Source: Bacillota bacterium (lineage in GTDB: Bacteria; Bacillota; UBA4882; UBA8346). Taken from it: a stretch of DNA of 37,880 bases. The DNA lies in assembly GCA_023401925.1 (NCBI GenBank), contig JAEXDA010000024.1:1-37880 (forward strand), written 5' to 3'. Shown one piece after another: positions 7,597-15,064 of the stretch. The notes beneath the pieces were generated by a model, which ran no database searches, was not told the DNA's origin, and was given only the letters and a program-made list of their open reading frames with translations. A program made the translations under genes and the position numbers. The first letter of the stretch is position 1, and each line of letters opens with the position of its first letter.

Positions 7597-8868
7597 ATGT
7601 TTAAAAAGATATTGTTGGTTGCGCTGTTAAGTATGGTTTTCATCTCGACCGTGAGCGTTTCCGCTAAAACGGTGATCCGTTTTCAAGATTGGCACATGAC
7701 GGAAGATGTGTGGCTAAAATGCCTCAAAGAAGTCACGGCGGACTATGAAAAAGCCCATCCGGAAGTGGAAATCAAGTTTGAACCGGTTTCCCAAGCCGAT
7801 AAAGCCAAAAAATTCATCATCGCTTCCGAGGCTTACAATGCTCCGGATGTGGTCCATTGCGAGATCCAGGATATACCGCCTTTTATTGCCAAGGGTTATT
7901 TACTGGATTTAAATCCCTTTATTAAAAAAGAGAAAAAAGGTTTTATGGATCAGTGGGCGCCGCTACCCAGAAAAATCGGCAGTTATTACGGCCAGGTCCG
8001 CGCCATCCCGGATGCCGCCCAATCCATGGTCATTTACTACAACCCCGAAATCTTCAAAGCGGCCGGGTTAGATCCCAATAAACCACCGGAAACCTGGGAG
8101 CAGTTCCGGGAATATGCCAAGAAGATGACCAACGGTAAAGATCAATGGGGTTTTGGAATGGTCGCCAATAAAAGCGCTTCCTTGATCAGCCGTTATTTCC
8201 CAATTTTGTGGTCCTTCGGCGGGGATATTTTTAATGATAAGATGACCAAATGCACCCTGGATTCCCCGGCATCCCTGGAAGCCTTTAAATATTTCGTGGA
8301 ATTATATACCAAGGATCAAGTGACGCCTCCGGCGCCTAACGAAATGTCGGCTCAAGACGTCCGGACTTTCTTTGCCCAAAAGAAAGTGGGCATGGTTATT
8401 GGTTCCGGTTTTACCATTCCGATTGTGGATGCTTTGAATCCCAGCCTGAAAGCGAGAGAAACCTTAATGGTCGCTCCGTTGCCGGCGGGCAAAAAGAAAG
8501 CCACTTTCGCCCAAATCGATTTCTGGGGCATCAGCCGCTCCACCAAGGCGAAGAACGAAGCTTGGAATTTTGTAAAATATCTGACCAGCAAGGATGTTCA
8601 GATTAAATTCTTCAAGGATAACGGCGTCACTTCTTCCCGTACCGATGTCGGCGAGTCGCCGATGATCAAAAACGATAAATTCGGCGGGGTGGTTTCGGCC
8701 CAGATCCCCTACGGCAAAGCAATGCCGATGTTTATCGGGATGACCGAAGTCAATGACGCGATCATCGTTGCAACCCAGGAAGCCATGACCGGACAAAAAA
8801 CTCCGGAACAAGCCATGAAAGATTGTACCGCAAAAGTCAACGCGATTATTCAACGCTATAAAAAATAA
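7597..8868 (+). CDS. Sugar ABC transporter substrate-binding protein
   Basis: An extracytoplasmic family-1 solute-binding protein (MalE/UgpB type) that captures a sugar and delivers it to the two permeases encoded next. The 423-residue product has a signal peptide ending near SVSA (about residue 23) and then RFQDWHM, followed by the usual two-lobe pattern including NAPDVVHCEIQDIPPF and the hinge-type segment AAGLDPNKPPETWEQ. No cysteine stands at the cleavage site, so this is not a typical lipoprotein; that favours a periplasm over a single-membrane cell. GAGGGGG about 8 bases upstream supports ATG 7597. A purine-rich AAGGAGGTGAGG at about 7519-7530 in the leader has no convincing gene after it. 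The substrate is unknown. Confidence 0.93.
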   Translation: MFKKILLVALLSMVFISTVSVSAKTVIRFQDWHMTEDVWLKCLKEVTADYEKAHPEVEIKFEPVSQADKAKKFIIASEAYNAPDVVHCEIQDIPPFIAKGYLLDLNPFIKKEKKGFMDQWAPLPRKIGSYYGQVRAIPDAAQSMVIYYNPEIFKAAGLDPNKPPETWEQFREYAKKMTNGKDQWGFGMVANKSASLISRYFPILWSFGGDIFNDKMTKCTLDSPASLEAFKYFVELYTKDQVTPPAPNEMSAQDVRTFFAQKKVGMVIGSGFTIPIVDALNPSLKARETLMVAPLPAGKKKATFAQIDFWGISRSTKAKNEAWNFVKYLTSKDVQIKFFKDNGVTSSRTDVGESPMIKNDKFGGVVSAQIPYGKAMPMFIGMTEVNDAIIVATQEAMTGQKTPEQAMKDCTAKVNAIIQRYKK

Positions 8869-8880
8869 GATTACCTGAAA

Positions 8881-8918
8881 CCTCGGGGGATGAAAAATTC
8901 ATCCCCCAATTGAGGAGG
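8881..8918 (+). promoter_or_regulatory. Intercistronic hairpin between binding protein and permease
   Basis: GGGGGATGAA (8885-8894) pairs perfectly with TTCATCCCCC (8898-8907) around three A's. No T tract follows. Such hairpins after binding-protein genes are known to protect the upstream mRNA or attenuate the permease part, giving more binding protein than permease. CCTC at 8881-8884 can also pair with GAGG at 8911-8914, close to the ribosome binding site of the next gene. Confidence 0.65.
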
Positions 8919-8922
8919 AAAA

Positions 8923-9786
8923 ATGACTAAAGTACGCCAAAATGATTCCGTTCTTGCCTATCTGTTGCTTTTGCCCGCTTCATTGGTACTTTTTTTTGTA
9001 CTGTTGTTTCCGATATTTTCTACTTTATTACAAAGTTTCGGTATTAGTTTCGACAGTTATAACTTTACCTTTTCCAACTACACACGCTTATTTCTGGACA
9101 TGGAATTTTGGCAAAGTTTAAAAAATACGATTTTATTTGTGGCTTTATCCATTTCCGGAGACTTACTTGTCGGGTTAGCCGCGGCTTTGCTTCTTAATCA
9201 GGCCATTCGCGGAAAAGCCTTTTTCCGTGTTTTGTTCATGTTGCCCTGGATGATTCCCAGCGTAGTAACTGGCGCCACTTGGCGCTGGATGTATAACTCA
9301 ACTTCGGGGATTATCAATTCGGTCTTGTCTTCGGCCGGTTTGATCGATAAACCCATCTTGTGGTTGAGTTCCCAGTCAACGGCCATGTTAAGCATCATTT
9401 TAGCGAATATTTGGAGGGGATTCCCCTATGTGATGTTAATCCTGCTGACCGGATTGCAAACCATCCCTCATGATATTTATGAAGCTGGCTCCATTGATGG
9501 AACCAGCGCCTGGCAGCGTTTTTTTTATCTTACCTTGCCCAATTTGAAAAAACAAATCGTGATCGTGCTGGCGTTGACCACCGTATGGGAGTTTCGGCAA
9601 ATTGATTTGGTAATGACCATGACCGGCGGGGGGCCCGGCAATTTGACGGATGTTTTGGTGACGACCGTGTATAAGCAGTATTTTCAATTTTTCCAATTTG
9701 ATTATGCTTCAGCCATTGCCATTGTGATGAGTTTATTCATGCTAGTGGTTAGTATTCCCTATATTAAAAGCATTCTTGAAGATTAG
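8923..9786 (+). CDS. Sugar ABC transporter permease (MalF type)
   Basis: The first membrane subunit of the sugar importer, 287 residues with about six helices. The cytoplasmic EAA loop is visible as YEAGSIDGTSAWQRFFYLTLP, where the ATPase would dock. It lacks the long periplasmic insertion of E. coli MalF, as is usual for the UgpA/LacF branch. The start has GAGGAGG six bases upstream. It lies between the binding-protein gene and the second permease in one operon. No ATPase gene is present in the cluster, so a shared MsmK-type ATPase elsewhere is likely to serve it. Confidence 0.94.
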   Translation: MTKVRQNDSVLAYLLLLPASLVLFFVLLFPIFSTLLQSFGISFDSYNFTFSNYTRLFLDMEFWQSLKNTILFVALSISGDLLVGLAAALLLNQAIRGKAFFRVLFMLPWMIPSVVTGATWRWMYNSTSGIINSVLSSAGLIDKPILWLSSQSTAMLSIILANIWRGFPYVMLILLTGLQTIPHDIYEAGSIDGTSAWQRFFYLTLPNLKKQIVIVLALTTVWEFRQIDLVMTMTGGGPGNLTDVLVTTVYKQYFQFFQFDYASAIAIVMSLFMLVVSIPYIKSILED

Positions 9787-9800
9787 GCAGGTGTAACTGG

Positions 9801-10646
9801 ATGTTTAAGACTATCGAAAGCCGTAAAGCCTGGTATATCCGATTTGTTTACGGAATGTCTCTCATACTGTCGTTATTTGTAATCATTCCGATAATCTGGA
9901 TGATTTTGACTGCCCTCAAAACCGAACAGGAGGCGCTGGCCATACCTCCCACCTGGTTACCCGAGCAATGGACGTTTTTCGGATTTAAGTACATGTGGCA
10001 GATGAAACCGTTTTTACTATACTTCCGCAATAGTTTGATTACCGCCGGTCCGACAGCGGTGTTGGCCACTTTCTTCGGCGGCTTGGCGGCCTATAGCATA
10101 TCCCGGTTCCGTTTTAAGTTGCGGAAAGCGTTTATGGTGATCATCCTCTGTACCCAGATGATCCCGGGCGTTTTATTGGTCGGCCCTTATTTTAAAGTTT
10201 TAAATAGCTTTGGACTCTATGATACCCATTTGGGCCTGATTTTCGGTTATATCGCCGTGGCGTTGCCCTTTTGCACCTGGATGCTGAAGGGATATTATGA
10301 CAGCATCCCCAGAGAGCTGGATGAAGCCGCTTTGGTTGACGGTTGCGGTAAATTATGGACCTATTTCCGGGTGATCTTGCCGCTTTCAGCGCCGGGAATG
10401 GTGGCCACCGGGATTTTCGGCTTTCTGTTGGCGTGGGGCGACCTATTATGGGCTCTTTGCTTAACCTCGTCGGAAAATGTCGTTACCGTGACCTTGGGAA
10501 TCGCCAACAGTGTCGGCGAGTACCGGGTGGTCTGGCCGGCGCTGATGGCGGCCGCCTTAATCGCCTGCGTCCCTTCGGTCGTCTTTTATTCGTTTTTACA
10601 AAAATATATTGTGGGCGGAATGACCACCGGAAGCGTCAAAGGATGA
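9801..10646 (+). CDS. Sugar ABC transporter permease (MalG type)
   Basis: The second membrane subunit of the importer, 281 residues. About six helices are evident, with the EAA loop DEAALVDGCGKLWTYFRVILP before the fifth helix. The gene starts 14 bases after the MalF-type permease and is preceded by AGGTG. Together with its partner it should form the translocation channel. The residues do not reveal the sugar; the adjacent epimerase gene suggests an unusual ketose, sugar acid or polyol. Confidence 0.94.
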   Translation: MFKTIESRKAWYIRFVYGMSLILSLFVIIPIIWMILTALKTEQEALAIPPTWLPEQWTFFGFKYMWQMKPFLLYFRNSLITAGPTAVLATFFGGLAAYSISRFRFKLRKAFMVIILCTQMIPGVLLVGPYFKVLNSFGLYDTHLGLIFGYIAVALPFCTWMLKGYYDSIPRELDEAALVDGCGKLWTYFRVILPLSAPGMVATGIFGFLLAWGDLLWALCLTSSENVVTVTLGIANSVGEYRVVWPALMAAALIACVPSVVFYSFLQKYIVGGMTTGSVKG

Positions 10647-10680
10647 GAACGTGAATCAACATACGGAAAAGGAGTTAGCC

Positions 10681-11508
10681 ATGGAGACAAGTATTACCAT
10701 TTCGGCCAATGGTTCCAAATTTGCGCCCATCCTTCTAAGCGGCGATTTTGTCCAACAGATCCCAATCGCCGCTTCCTTAGGATTTAAAGCGGCGGAATTG
10801 CACATTCAAGATCCCAATACCATCAACCGTTCCGAAATTTTCGAGGCGCTGCGCCGGAACAATATGCGGGTGTCAACCATCGGCACGGGCCAGGCCTATG
10901 TGGATGAAGGATTAAGTTTTTCAAGCCCTGAGGCCTCCATCCGTGAACGGGCCGTCCAGCGGATTAAAGATCAAATCGTACTGGCCGGAGAATGGCAAGC
11001 CAAAGTCATTATCGGCACCATTAAGGGGAGAATGCCTGAAAACGCGGAGGATAAAGCCGCCGCCCTCGACCATGTCCGCGCCTGTTTTAAGGAATGCCTG
11101 GCATTTGCGGAAAAATATCAAACGGATCTTACCCTGGAAGCCATCAACCGGTATGAAACCAATTTTTTAAATACCGCCCAGGAAACCGTCGCTTTTATCA
11201 AAGAAATGGCTTCACCCCGTCTGGGTCTGCATCTGGATACCTTTCATATGAATATTGAAGAAGCATCCATTGAAGACACCTTACGCGAATATGCCCCTTA
11301 CCTGGTCCACATCCATGTGGCCGATAGTAACCGCTGGGCCCCGGGCCTGGGCCATCTGGACTTTGAGCGAATTGTCCAAGTTTTGAAGGATATCAATTAT
11401 CAGGGAGTCTTGGGAATTGAGTGTCTGCCGAAGCCTGACCCGCTTGCTGCGGCAAAACAAGGGTTTGCCTGTTTTCAATCCCTTTTTGAATCGACTCTGA
11501 ATAAATAG
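10681..11508 (+). CDS. TIM-barrel sugar isomerase/epimerase
   Basis: A member of the xylose-isomerase-like TIM-barrel superfamily, probably epimerising the imported sugar or a derivative. Visible metal-site segments are TLEAINRYETNF (Glu), GLHLDTFHMNIEE (Asp and His), VHIHVADSNRWAPGLGHLDF (His) and GIECLPKP (Glu). The DTFHMNIEE and ADSNRWAPG phrases are typical of the D-tagatose 3-epimerase / 5-keto-L-gluconate epimerase group. ATG 10681 is preferred because AAAAGGAG sits six bases upstream; an in-frame GTG at 10651 is the alternative. It is the last gene of the importer operon and a strong terminator follows. The exact substrate is not determined. Confidence 0.88.
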   Translation: METSITISANGSKFAPILLSGDFVQQIPIAASLGFKAAELHIQDPNTINRSEIFEALRRNNMRVSTIGTGQAYVDEGLSFSSPEASIRERAVQRIKDQIVLAGEWQAKVIIGTIKGRMPENAEDKAAALDHVRACFKECLAFAEKYQTDLTLEAINRYETNFLNTAQETVAFIKEMASPRLGLHLDTFHMNIEEASIEDTLREYAPYLVHIHVADSNRWAPGLGHLDFERIVQVLKDINYQGVLGIECLPKPDPLAAAKQGFACFQSLFESTLNK

Positions 11509-11530
11509 GGTGCTTGGAATGGAGTACCAT

Positions 11531-11557
11531 AAAAACCCGGCGAAGCGCCGGGTTTTT
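11531..11557 (+). terminator. Strong intrinsic terminator of the sugar operon
   Basis: AAAAACCCGGCG (11531-11542) pairs perfectly with CGCCGGGTTTTT (11546-11557) around a 3-base loop. The 12-bp stem with GC core and a T run is a textbook intrinsic terminator and would work on both strands. Confidence 0.93.
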
Positions 11558-11610
11558 ATTATGCTTCAGCTTTTTGGTTTGTTAATTAAAAATCCCCAGC
11601 AATTGAGATT

Positions 11611-11713
11611 AATCCTGTAATCATGTTCATCCTGTCGAATAAGCCGCGAACTTGGGCCTGAATAAAGGAACTGAATAGGATTAATTTCATAGAAGGCACC
11701 GATTAACAGGATT
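11611..11713. repeat. Intergenic element with AATCCTGT inverted ends
   Basis: The left end reads AATCCTGTAATC (11611-11622) and the right end GATTAACAGGATT (11701-11713), which are near-perfect inverted copies about 100 bases apart. A second CATCCTGT block lies at 11628-11635. Repeats built from ATCCTGT units are common between genes in many environmental bacteria. No coding frame fits. It could be a small palindromic repeat element. Confidence 0.45.
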
Positions 11714-11728
11714 TCACTTTTGTCGGGA

Positions 11729-11756
11729 TTGACTTTTTTTTGCTTTAGTGTATTAT
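11729..11756 (+). promoter_or_regulatory. Promoter of the GntR/ABC operon
   Basis: TTGACT at 11729-11734 and TATTAT at 11751-11756 are separated by 16 bases, a good sigma-A-type promoter. The -10 region lies inside the inverted repeat at 11745-11772, which suggests repression of this promoter by the first gene's product. Confidence 0.7.
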
Positions 11757-11772
11757 TTATATATAACACTAA
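11745..11772. promoter_or_regulatory. Putative YtrA-type operator
   Basis: TTAGTGT (11745-11751) and ACACTAA (11766-11772) are perfect inverted arms with a 14-base A/T spacer. The site overlaps the -10 and the likely transcription start and lies 20 bases before the repressor gene. YtrA-subfamily GntR proteins bind similar long dyads and repress their own operon. The dyad is seen; binding is inferred. Confidence 0.65.
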
Positions 11773-11791
11773 TACATTGAGAGGTGAGACA

Positions 11792-12148
11792 TTGAACTTT
11801 AATACCACAGCCCCAATCTATTTACAAATCATGGACCTTATCAAACGGGATATCGTCACGGGGATATTAGCTCCCGGGGAAAGAGTGGATTCCGTGAGAA
11901 CGTTATCGGAAAAATTCGGGGTTAATCTAAATACCATGCAACGGGCATGCTCCGAGTTGGAGCGTGTGGGGATTATTGATACTCAACGAGGCGTGGGCAG
12001 CTTTGTAACTCAGGACGAAAAAGTAATTCATGCACTAAAGCAGGAGATGTCGGATGAATTGATTCACCGTTTTATTAGCGGCATGGAGAGCATCGGTTAT
12101 CAAAAAAGCGAAATCTTGGAGAGCGTCAGAAAGGTGTTGGAATCATGA
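11792..12148 (+). CDS. YtrA-subfamily GntR transcriptional regulator
   Basis: A short (118-residue) DNA-binding repressor. An N-terminal winged helix-turn-helix (IYLQIMDLIKRDIVTGILAPGERV ... NLNTMQRACSELERVGII) is followed only by a small helical tail, not by an effector domain. That length and tail are typical of the YtrA group, which control ABC exporters responding to envelope stress or antibiotics. Start TTG 11792 follows GAGGTGA at 11781-11787; the upstream in-frame ATG at 11720 lies within the promoter and is rejected. The stop overlaps the ATPase start (ATGA). Autoregulation through the dyad at 11745-11772 is likely. Confidence 0.9.
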   Translation: MNFNTTAPIYLQIMDLIKRDIVTGILAPGERVDSVRTLSEKFGVNLNTMQRACSELERVGIIDTQRGVGSFVTQDEKVIHALKQEMSDELIHRFISGMESIGYQKSEILESVRKVLES

Positions 12149-12846
12149 ATCCAATCGTAGAAGTTCGCGGATTGACTAAGAAAATCGGCAGAAAACAAGT
12201 ACTGAAAGGGATGGATTTTCAGCTGGAAGCAGGTAGAATTATAGGCCTCTTGGGACCTAACGGTGCCGGTAAAACGACTTTACTCAAAACATTGATCAAT
12301 ATTTATCATCCTGACAGTGGAGAAATCCGGATCTGTAGCGAGCCGGCAAGTACTGCCACCAAGGGTTACATATCGTATATGCCGGACGGGAATCTGTTGT
12401 TTCCATGGATGAAAGTTAGCGACGCCATTGAGTATTATCACGACATGTATAGTGATTTTAATGTCCAACGCGCCCGAGAGCTTTGTGCATTTTTAGATAT
12501 TGACATGACAGCCAAAGTGAAAGATTTGTCCAAGGGAAGCAAAGAGCGGGTGCTGATTATGTTGACATTCTCCCGAAATACGCAATTGTATTTGCTGGAT
12601 GAACCTCTCGACGGCATCGATCCTTTAGCGCGGGATAGGATTATCAAAACGATTTTTTCTAAGGTGGACGGGCAAAGCACGATTCTAATCTCAACCCACT
12701 TGGTCAAGGATATTGAAGCACTGCTTGATGAAGTATTATTTCTCAACGAGGGCAGGATCATCTATAGCAAGAGCGCCGATAGTATTCGCGAAGAACGGGG
12801 ACAGTCCATAGAACAATGTTATTTGGAGGTTTTTGAAAATGCTTAA
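12145..12846 (+). CDS. ABC transporter ATPase (YtrB-like)
   Basis: The ATP-binding subunit of the regulated ABC system, 233 residues. It shows Walker A GPNGAGKTTLL, a signature-like LSKGSKERV, Walker B YLLDEPLDGIDP and switch STHL. The signature has KGSKE instead of the common GGQ, as is seen in YtrB/BcrA-like subunits. The start overlaps the regulator stop by four bases, and the end overlaps the permease start by eight bases. Function is likely export or envelope-stress related; the substrate is unknown. Confidence 0.92.
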   Translation: MNPIVEVRGLTKKIGRKQVLKGMDFQLEAGRIIGLLGPNGAGKTTLLKTLINIYHPDSGEIRICSEPASTATKGYISYMPDGNLLFPWMKVSDAIEYYHDMYSDFNVQRARELCAFLDIDMTAKVKDLSKGSKERVLIMLTFSRNTQLYLLDEPLDGIDPLARDRIIKTIFSKVDGQSTILISTHLVKDIEALLDEVLFLNEGRIIYSKSADSIREERGQSIEQCYLEVFENA

Positions 12847-13573
12847 GCTTTTAAAATGGGATTTTCGTAATTTATTCCATAAGTATGGCTGGTTATACAT
12901 CAGTTGTATTGCAACCTTATTATTTACAGTGGGTTTTCCAAACCATCTGCGCCCCTATTCCAGCATCGTCGATGGCCTTGCTGCAGTTTACAGCCTTTTT
13001 TTCTTTGGTTACACCTTTCTGGTTTCACTTTCGGTTCCCATCAGTTGGTTACGATGTTCCAGCACACTTCTTGAGCTTTCTTTACCGGTCAAACCGTGGA
13101 AAATATTGCTGGGCAAGATTTTTTTAGCCCTTGCCGTCAATCTGTCCGGATTCTTTTTAACAAAACTATTATGGATGGCTCTCGGCCGATTTGGAATGTC
13201 CCATATTGTACTATTCAAAGGTTTGAGCTCCTGGATACAGTTCATAACCGGCATGGCAACCTTGATGATTATTTGGATGTTCTCCTATATTTCGGCGAAA
13301 AGTTTCAGCTTCACCCGGAGTAGGGCCCAGGCCTCCACAACATTGTTTGCCGCCGTTATTTGTGTTTTGTTGGTCTGTTTTATGGCAGAGCTATTTATCC
13401 GTACGGGTTATTGGAATGTATTCATAACGGGACCGGGCAATGTAAGTATTGCATCTGATCATCAAATGGAGTGGTTAAAGGCGATAACTACGCTGATAAT
13501 TCCTCTGGTTGTGATTGTTTCCGGTTTTTTTGGAAGTTGCAAATTGTTGGAACGCCGCTTTGAACGGTATTAA
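12839..13573 (+). CDS. ABC transporter membrane protein, six helices
   Basis: The membrane partner of the YtrB-like ATPase, 244 residues. About six hydrophobic helices span the sequence, with a short cytoplasmic N-terminus (MLKLLKWDFRNLFHKYGW), the pattern of ABC-2/YtrC-like permeases. ATG 12839 has GGAGGT at 12824-12829, nine bases upstream; the in-frame TTG at 12833 is less likely. No enzyme domain is present. It is the last gene of the GntR-controlled operon. Confidence 0.85.
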   Translation: MLKLLKWDFRNLFHKYGWLYISCIATLLFTVGFPNHLRPYSSIVDGLAAVYSLFFFGYTFLVSLSVPISWLRCSSTLLELSLPVKPWKILLGKIFLALAVNLSGFFLTKLLWMALGRFGMSHIVLFKGLSSWIQFITGMATLMIIWMFSYISAKSFSFTRSRAQASTTLFAAVICVLLVCFMAELFIRTGYWNVFITGPGNVSIASDHQMEWLKAITTLIIPLVVIVSGFFGSCKLLERRFERY

Positions 13574-13697
13574 TTGATGAAAGAAGTTTCTTCCCTAATC
13601 AGCTTGCAGGTTTTTTCCGATAATGAAAGAAATCATCCATAAATTTGGATGCATGACTACCAAAGATCAAACGGATGAAAGTTGAAAAGGAGCTGCC

Positions 13698-14687
13698 ATG
13701 GGTTCGTTCAAAGTAAATGACGATTCACCGGGGTTTATTCCAATCAAAGTTTCCGAAACCGATTCCAACACCAATGCCATCGACGGTAATGCCAATATCG
13801 ACCCCCAGTTTCAAAAGATACTGAGTGACTTGGTGCAAAGTTTGTCCGGTAACACCAAGCAACGTGATTCATCCCTTGACCTTGAATCTCTTACAGCGAT
13901 GATCGGGAGTTTAAAAGGGAAAAATGTCTCGTCTTTAAATCAGTTGCTTCAGGCTAGTGTCTTGCTGGGCCAAAGAGAAGAAAGCGATCCCTTAACCGAT
14001 TTTGCCAATGCCCAAATGATAGCCAAGTATAAAATCGCCATGGCCAATTTTGAAAAGGCCATGCAGCTGTCCCCCAAAGGGTTATCTGATTTTAACCTTG
14101 ATGCCTTAAAGGGGTTACCGAGCGGTACATTAAAGCCTGTGGGGAAAATCTCCGAGACCCGGGAAGCAAGTTTTCCCGGAATCAATCCCACCAGGCAAGA
14201 AGTGGCTGAGTTTATTATCAATGAATGCAGAGGAATCGGCCTTCCTGAACAACTGGGTCTTGCCACTGCCGTGACGGAGAGTGATATGACTCAGTTTCAT
14301 AAAGACGGCACGCCGCTGGGTGAAGGTAACGCCGACTCAACCGATTGGGGTATTATGCAGGTGAACGATAAAGCCTGGGGCGACCGCTATGATTTAAATT
14401 TGTTGAAAACGGATTGGAAATATAACATTCGAGCAGGTCTGCAAATACTAAAACATTCTTATGCTGCCGCAATGAAAAACGATGAGGGCCTGAAGGGACC
14501 GGGTGATGCCAATCAAAACCTGGTTCGGGCTGCTTACTCCGGCTATAATGCCGGGGCTGCCAATGTTTGGCGTTACCGGACCCCGGTTCATGAGGCCTCC
14601 CGGACCGGCCTTTACGATGTGATCGATAATCAAGGGTACGATATGCGCGATATCCGGTTTTGGGACAATTACCGGAAGTTTTCGTGA
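13698..14687 (+). CDS. Lytic transglycosylase-like (SLT domain) protein
   Basis: A 329-residue protein with a C-terminal Slt/goose-lysozyme-type domain (about 165-325) that would cut peptidoglycan. Visible motifs are AVTESDMTQF with catalytic Glu194, DWGIMQVN, NIRAGLQIL and AYSGYNAGAANVWRY. The first 160 residues are polar and helical, with a stretch like LDLESLTAMIGSLKGKNVSSLNQLLQ, and carry no signal peptide or membrane segment. Export by a dedicated route or a lysis-type role is therefore possible. AAAAGGAG precedes ATG 13698. It stands alone; the 124 bases before it hold only small hairpins. What the N-terminal half does is unknown. Confidence 0.85.
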   Translation: MGSFKVNDDSPGFIPIKVSETDSNTNAIDGNANIDPQFQKILSDLVQSLSGNTKQRDSSLDLESLTAMIGSLKGKNVSSLNQLLQASVLLGQREESDPLTDFANAQMIAKYKIAMANFEKAMQLSPKGLSDFNLDALKGLPSGTLKPVGKISETREASFPGINPTRQEVAEFIINECRGIGLPEQLGLATAVTESDMTQFHKDGTPLGEGNADSTDWGIMQVNDKAWGDRYDLNLLKTDWKYNIRAGLQILKHSYAAAMKNDEGLKGPGDANQNLVRAAYSGYNAGAANVWRYRTPVHEASRTGLYDVIDNQGYDMRDIRFWDNYRKFS

Positions 14688-14813
14688 AAAGAGAAGGCAT
14701 CGGTTTTGATCCTGTGCCTCGATGGCTTATTGATTAAGTCACCGCGACAACGGTAGAATAGATTATCGCAAGATAGCAGATTTAGAAATGAAATCAGAAT
14801 GGTTTCTCTGTGT

Positions 14814-14861
14814 CTCCGTGTCTCTGTGGCCAAAAAGCATTTAGGCCACAGAGACACGGAG
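14814..14861. repeat. Perfect 18-bp palindromic intergenic element
   Basis: CTCCGTGTCTCTGTGGCC (14814-14831) and GGCCACAGAGACACGGAG (14844-14861) are perfect inverted arms around 12 bases. The CACAGAGACACGGAG wording is a repeat seen between genes in many unrelated environmental genomes. There is no T tract, so this is not mainly a terminator. A degenerate second copy follows at 14912-14940. Confidence 0.75.
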
Positions 14862-14888
14862 ATAAAACCTATTTTTATCCTTTCACGG

Positions 14889-14904
14889 CCCCGGCGGGCC
14901 GGGG
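14889..14904. repeat. GC-rich mini-palindrome
   Basis: CCCCGGC (14889-14895) pairs perfectly with GCCGGGG (14898-14904) across two bases. It sits between the two copies of the CACAGAG-type palindrome and is far more GC-rich than its surroundings. Confidence 0.5.
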
Positions 14905-14911
14905 TGGACGA

Positions 14912-14940
14912 CTCTGTGGCAAAAGGTTTAGGCTACAGAG
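14912..14940. repeat. Second, degenerate CACAGAG palindrome
   Basis: CTCTGTGGC (14912-14920) pairs with GCTACAGAG (14932-14940) allowing one G-U pair. The loop AAAAGGTTTAG resembles the loop of the copy at 14814-14861, so the two are probably related copies in tandem. Confidence 0.55.
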
Positions 14941-14971
14941 GCTCAGAGAAAGAATTTTATTATCCTGTTTC

Positions 14972-15020
14972 AAAAAGCCTCCTTCATTCAGTCCGATTCA
15001 TTGGATAAAGAGGCTTTTTT
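14972..15020. terminator. Bidirectional terminator between convergent genes
   Basis: AAAAAGCCTC (14972-14981) pairs with GAGGCTTTTT (15010-15019) over a 28-base loop and ends in a T run. It lies between the transglycosylase gene and the convergent acetyltransferase gene, and the A/T flanks would allow use in both directions. The long loop makes it a weaker candidate than the sugar operon terminator. Confidence 0.6.
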
Positions 15021-15064
15021 AGTTGCAAGAATTATTTTTATTTCCCTTATCGGTTACCGGTGTT

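Noticed and set aside
14353..14700. 115-codon minus-strand frame
   Set aside because: Shadow of the transglycosylase gene on the opposite strand.
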